DNA from: CAZBQG01 sp964493945
GTDB lineage: Bacteria > Pseudomonadota > Alphaproteobacteria > Rhodospirillales > UBA2165
Reading direction: 5' to 3'
Length of the DNA stretch: 9,820 bases
Assembly: GCA_964493945.1 (NCBI GenBank)
Contig: CAZBQG010000167.1
Location: 1 to 9,820 of the forward strand
Under the pieces are notes generated by a model, which was given only the letters and a program-made list of their open reading frames with translations, was not told where the DNA came from and searched no databases. Position 1 is the stretch's first letter. Every line of letters starts with the position of its first letter. Positions 7,923 through 9,820 of the stretch are shown piece after piece. The position numbers and the translations under genes were made by a program.

Positions 7923-8942
7923 CTATTGGAAACCCGGTATGACCTCGTTGGCGAATAACTTCAGTGAGCGCATTTCCGTTTCATGAGAGAGGCTGCCGAA
8001 AGCCAGTTGGGCGACGATATAATTGAAGCCGCATTCCTCGGCCTGGGCGGCGAGGGCGGCCTTGACCCTGTCGGGCGTACCCACGATGGCGGCGCCCAGG
8101 CCCATGGCCTCGTCGAAATCCCCGACAGCGAAGGTCTGGCGAAAGCCGAAGGTGCCGGCCAGATAGGTCAAATTGCCATACCAGCTTTCATAGGCGGGCC
8201 GAGCCAGCTTTTCCGCCTCGGCGTCGGTCTCGGCGACAACGATAGGCCGGGTGGCGCCAATCAGCGGATCGGTCACCGGCGAATTGGCGCGGTGGGGAGC
8301 GTCTTCATATTCCTCCCAGCGTTCCTTGAACGCCACCACTAGATTCTTGACGAAATCATTGGCACCCAGCCCGATCACATTCATGCCGTATTCGGCGGCA
8401 ATGATCTGGCTCCGCTCACCGGCGATCCCGTACCACAGCGGCGGGTAGGGCTTCTGCACGCATTTCAGTTCCATGGGCACGCCGTTGAGGTGGTAAAAAT
8501 CACCTCGGTGGGTCAGGCGGTCCGTGGTCAAGCCCTGCAACAGCATCTCCAGCGCCTCGGTAAAACGAAAACCGGATTCGATGGTGTCGATGCCGAAGAA
8601 ACCGGATTCGAAAGGTGAGATGCCACGCCCCACGCCCATCTCCAGCCGCCCGCCGGAGATATTATCGAGCATGCAGACTTCCTCGATCAGACGCAAAGGA
8701 TGATAGAAGGGCAGCAAATAGACCAGGGGCCCCAGGCGCATTTGCTTGGTGTGCTGGGCCGCCGCCGCCAGGAACAGGCTGGGCGACGGGGCCATGCCGA
8801 TGGGTGCGGAATGATGTTCGGCCAGATGGTAGGCGTAAAACCCCGCCTCATCGGCGGCTGCAAGCAGCTTCAGGCGCTCGGCGTAGAAATCGGGCAGGGG
8901 CTGGTCCCGCCGGTCGAGATGATCGAAGATTCCGAATTTCAT
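7923..8942 (-). CDS. LLM-class (bacterial luciferase-like) flavin-dependent monooxygenase
   Basis: Predicted TIM-barrel oxygenase using reduced FMN or F420-type flavin and, in most members, O2 to oxidise an organic substrate. The 339-residue protein begins 'MKFGIFDHLDRRDQPLPDFY' and has AEHH (41-44), where the second His corresponds to the conserved His44 of LuxA. It also has the strand-loop ISGGRLEMGVGRG (95-107), and 'PPLWYGIAGERSQIIAAEYGMNVIG' is typical of the flavin phosphate-binding side. The frame extends 22 codons upstream, but the ATG at 8942 is preferred because AGGAGG (complement of 8949-8954) sits six bases before it and the family N-terminus starts there. Such enzymes usually need a separate flavin reductase, which is not in this window. 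It is probably the first gene of a two-gene unit with the amidase. Its promoter region (8943-9085) carries a perfect 10-bp tandem repeat. Confidence 0.88.
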   Translation of the reverse strand: MKFGIFDHLDRRDQPLPDFYAERLKLLAAADEAGFYAYHLAEHHSAPIGMAPSPSLFLAAAAQHTKQMRLGPLVYLLPFYHPLRLIEEVCMLDNISGGRLEMGVGRGISPFESGFFGIDTIESGFRFTEALEMLLQGLTTDRLTHRGDFYHLNGVPMELKCVQKPYPPLWYGIAGERSQIIAAEYGMNVIGLGANDFVKNLVVAFKERWEEYEDAPHRANSPVTDPLIGATRPIVVAETDAEAEKLARPAYESWYGNLTYLAGTFGFRQTFAVGDFDEAMGLGAAIVGTPDRVKAALAAQAEECGFNYIVAQLAFGSLSHETEMRSLKLFANEVIPGFQ

Positions 8943-9006
8943 GGCTCCCCTCCTAAAGCTGCTGAGGGCGTTCGGTCCCGATGGGTTTGATCCCCGGGAA
9001 GCCCCC

Positions 9007-9026
9007 AACCCTAAACAACCCTAAAC
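9007..9026. repeat. Perfect 10-bp tandem direct repeat upstream of the flavin monooxygenase gene
   Basis: AACCCTAAAC occurs twice head to tail (9007-9016 and 9017-9026), about 65 bases upstream of the monooxygenase start. On the gene's strand it reads GTTTAGGGTT twice. The period is close to one DNA helical turn, so a protein could contact both copies on the same face. A possible -10 element TATACA (complement of 9030-9035) lies immediately upstream, which would place the repeats around the transcription start. No good -35 hexamer was found at the right distance. The repeat itself is certain; the operator role is inference. Confidence 0.85.
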
Positions 9027-9085
9027 GAGTGTATAGGCGATGGGAAGAGGGCAGCTTTTTGCGGTCATTTGGGGATTTTGAAATA

Positions 9086-9769
9086 TTAGTTTCGGGCCGA
9101 GAGCTCTATCCCGCTCTTGATTGCCTCCACAACCTCAGAAACCTGAACAGGTTTAGTCAGGTAATGGATGAAATCAGCTTCCAACCCTATCTCGATGTCC
9201 TTCTTGGTGGCTGCGGCGCTGATGGCTAGGACGGGAATATTCTTGGTCTTCTTGTATCGACGAAGCTTTTTCAAAGCCTCAATACCGCTCATACCGGGAA
9301 GATTGATGCCGAGGATGATTAGATCTGGCTTTTTGGACCTGGCCAGTTCGATGCCTAGCTCTTCGTTGGGTGTAGAGATCAGTGATAGCCCCTCGATATG
9401 GGATACTATCAACTCCATGAGTCTGAGGTTCTCCGAATTGTCTTCAACGTATAACAAGGTGCCGCTGATTTTAGGCAATTCCATTTGACCGAAAGCTTGA
9501 TCTTCATCGCTGTCTTTTGGTGTTTCTTTTATATGAATTTCCTCGGGTTCGGGAAATTCGATCCAGAATGTAGTTCCCTCGCCGATCCTGCTTTCGCAGC
9601 CGATGCTCCCCCATTGCCTCAACAAGTTTCTTGGAAATAGTGAGTCCGATCCCCGTACCCTCGATTTTGGACTGTTCCAACCCGAGGCGTTCAAAAGGTT
9701 CAAAGAGTTTAGGAAGCTTGTCTTCCGATATCCCCGTGCCGGTATCGGATACATAGGTATGAACCATAC
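9086..9769 (-). pseudogene. Decayed hybrid sensor histidine kinase (end of ATPase domain plus C-terminal receiver domain)
   Basis: Two overlapping minus-strand frames together spell one kinase. Bases 9767 to about 9613 encode the late part of a HATPase_c domain: SDTGTGIS (G1 box), 'FEPFERL' (F box), 'GTGIGLTISKKLVEAMG' (G2 box). The sense then jumps to another frame: 'GSIGCESRIGEGTTFWIEFP', an acidic linker, and a receiver domain to the TAA at 9086-9088. The switch is at a run of five G (complement of 9608-9612). The receiver keeps the acidic pair (VEDN), the switch Thr/Ser region (AISAAA) and the Lys of TKP, but the phosphoacceptor position in 'PDLIILGINLPGMSG' is Gly (codon complement of 9308-9310). 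Sensor, dimerisation/His and N-box regions are absent: an in-frame TAG stands three codons before the first Met, and all three minus frames hit stops between 9770 and 9820. The gene is visibly more AT-rich than its neighbours. A sequencing error could explain the frameshift, but not the other defects. Confidence 0.8.
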
Positions 9770-9820
9770 TGAGCTACTCCCCGGAAATCGGACAGTGACT
9801 TAAGCTACGAATCGGTGTCC
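9770..9820. mobile_element. Possible IS3-family insertion sequence terminus (continues beyond the window)
   Basis: Starting exactly where the kinase coding sense ends, the plus strand reads TGAGCTACTCCCC, then GGAAATCGGACAG, then a CTTAAG. This follows the layout of IS3-group ends as I recall them: TG at the tip, a C-rich block, then (A)AT.GGACA about 18 bases in and a TAAG-type continuation. No kinase-like coding continues through it. No transposase sequence and no second end are visible, so the element's identity, orientation and target duplication cannot be shown. The call rests on pattern memory and position only. Confidence 0.45.

Noticed and set aside
7030..7986. Plus-strand open frame (318 codons) opposite the amidase
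   Set aside because: The amidase has an intact catalytic triad on the other strand; this translation is Ala/Gly-rich without domain features.
9007..9026. CRISPR-like or telomere-like repeat
   Set aside because: There are only two 10-bp units with no spacers, and the resemblance to CCCTAAA telomere repeats is coincidental in a bacterial intergenic region.
9041..9060. T-run after 'GGGCAGC' as a plus-strand terminator
   Set aside because: No stable stem precedes it, and no plus-strand gene ends nearby.
8981..9229. Small plus-strand frame crossing the monooxygenase promoter and the kinase remnant
   Set aside because: No ribosome binding site or family resemblance was seen, and its second half is antisense to the receiver domain.
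9608..9612. Programmed ribosomal frameshifting in the kinase
   Set aside because: A G run alone is not a known slippery signal, no stimulatory structure was seen, and the gene also lacks its 5' part and its phosphoacceptor, so decay or sequencing error is simpler.

Overview
The window looks like chromosomal DNA of a GC-rich proteobacterium, most probably an alphaproteobacterium of Rhodospirillales type. This is inferred from codon use, from the gene families and from the strong GGAGG-type ribosome binding sites; no rRNA or other phylogenetic marker is present. There are seven recognisable genes (one cut by the window start), one decayed kinase gene, and at the right edge what looks like the end of an insertion sequence. 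No tRNA, rRNA or CRISPR array was seen, and no gene-free stretch exceeds 300 bases.

Layout. (1) Bases 1-426 (+) encode the C-terminal part of a hot-dog-fold thioesterase. It converges, one base apart, with (2) a benzoate-CoA ligase family gene at 428-2005 (-). (3) A 153-bp divergent intergenic region (2006-2158) holds plausible promoters for both directions. (4) A tightly overlapping three-gene operon on + (2159-6449) encodes a xanthine dehydrogenase/CO dehydrogenase-family molybdenum hydroxylase: a large molybdopterin subunit carrying a fused C-terminal CoxG/SRPBCC domain, then the FAD subunit, then the [2Fe-2S]2 subunit. (5) Facing it, again one base apart, are an amidase-signature hydrolase (6451-7863, -) and, upstream of that, a luciferase-like flavin monooxygenase (7923-8942, -), probably one transcript. 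(6) At 9086-9769 (-) lies the 3' remnant of a hybrid sensor histidine kinase. It has lost its 5' part, carries a frameshift at a G run and has Gly where the phosphoacceptor Asp should be. (7) From 9770 to the window end the sequence resembles an IS3-family terminus, which may be what cut the kinase.

How the genes may work together. CoA ligase, thioesterase, molybdenum hydroxylase, flavin monooxygenase and amidase together resemble a catabolic region for an aromatic, heteroaromatic or amide-containing compound. One possible order is hydroxylation by the Mo enzyme, oxidation by the flavin enzyme, amide hydrolysis by the amidase and CoA activation of the resulting acid. This order is inference and the substrate cannot be read from the sequence. 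The Mo enzyme is not a CO dehydrogenase, because it lacks the CoxL Cys loop. It is not an obvious 4-hydroxybenzoyl-CoA reductase either, because its FAD subunit lacks the 4Fe-4S insert. The most distinctive observations are the CoxG fusion, Asp in place of the usual catalytic Glu in the Mo subunit, and the multiply damaged kinase beside the IS-like end.
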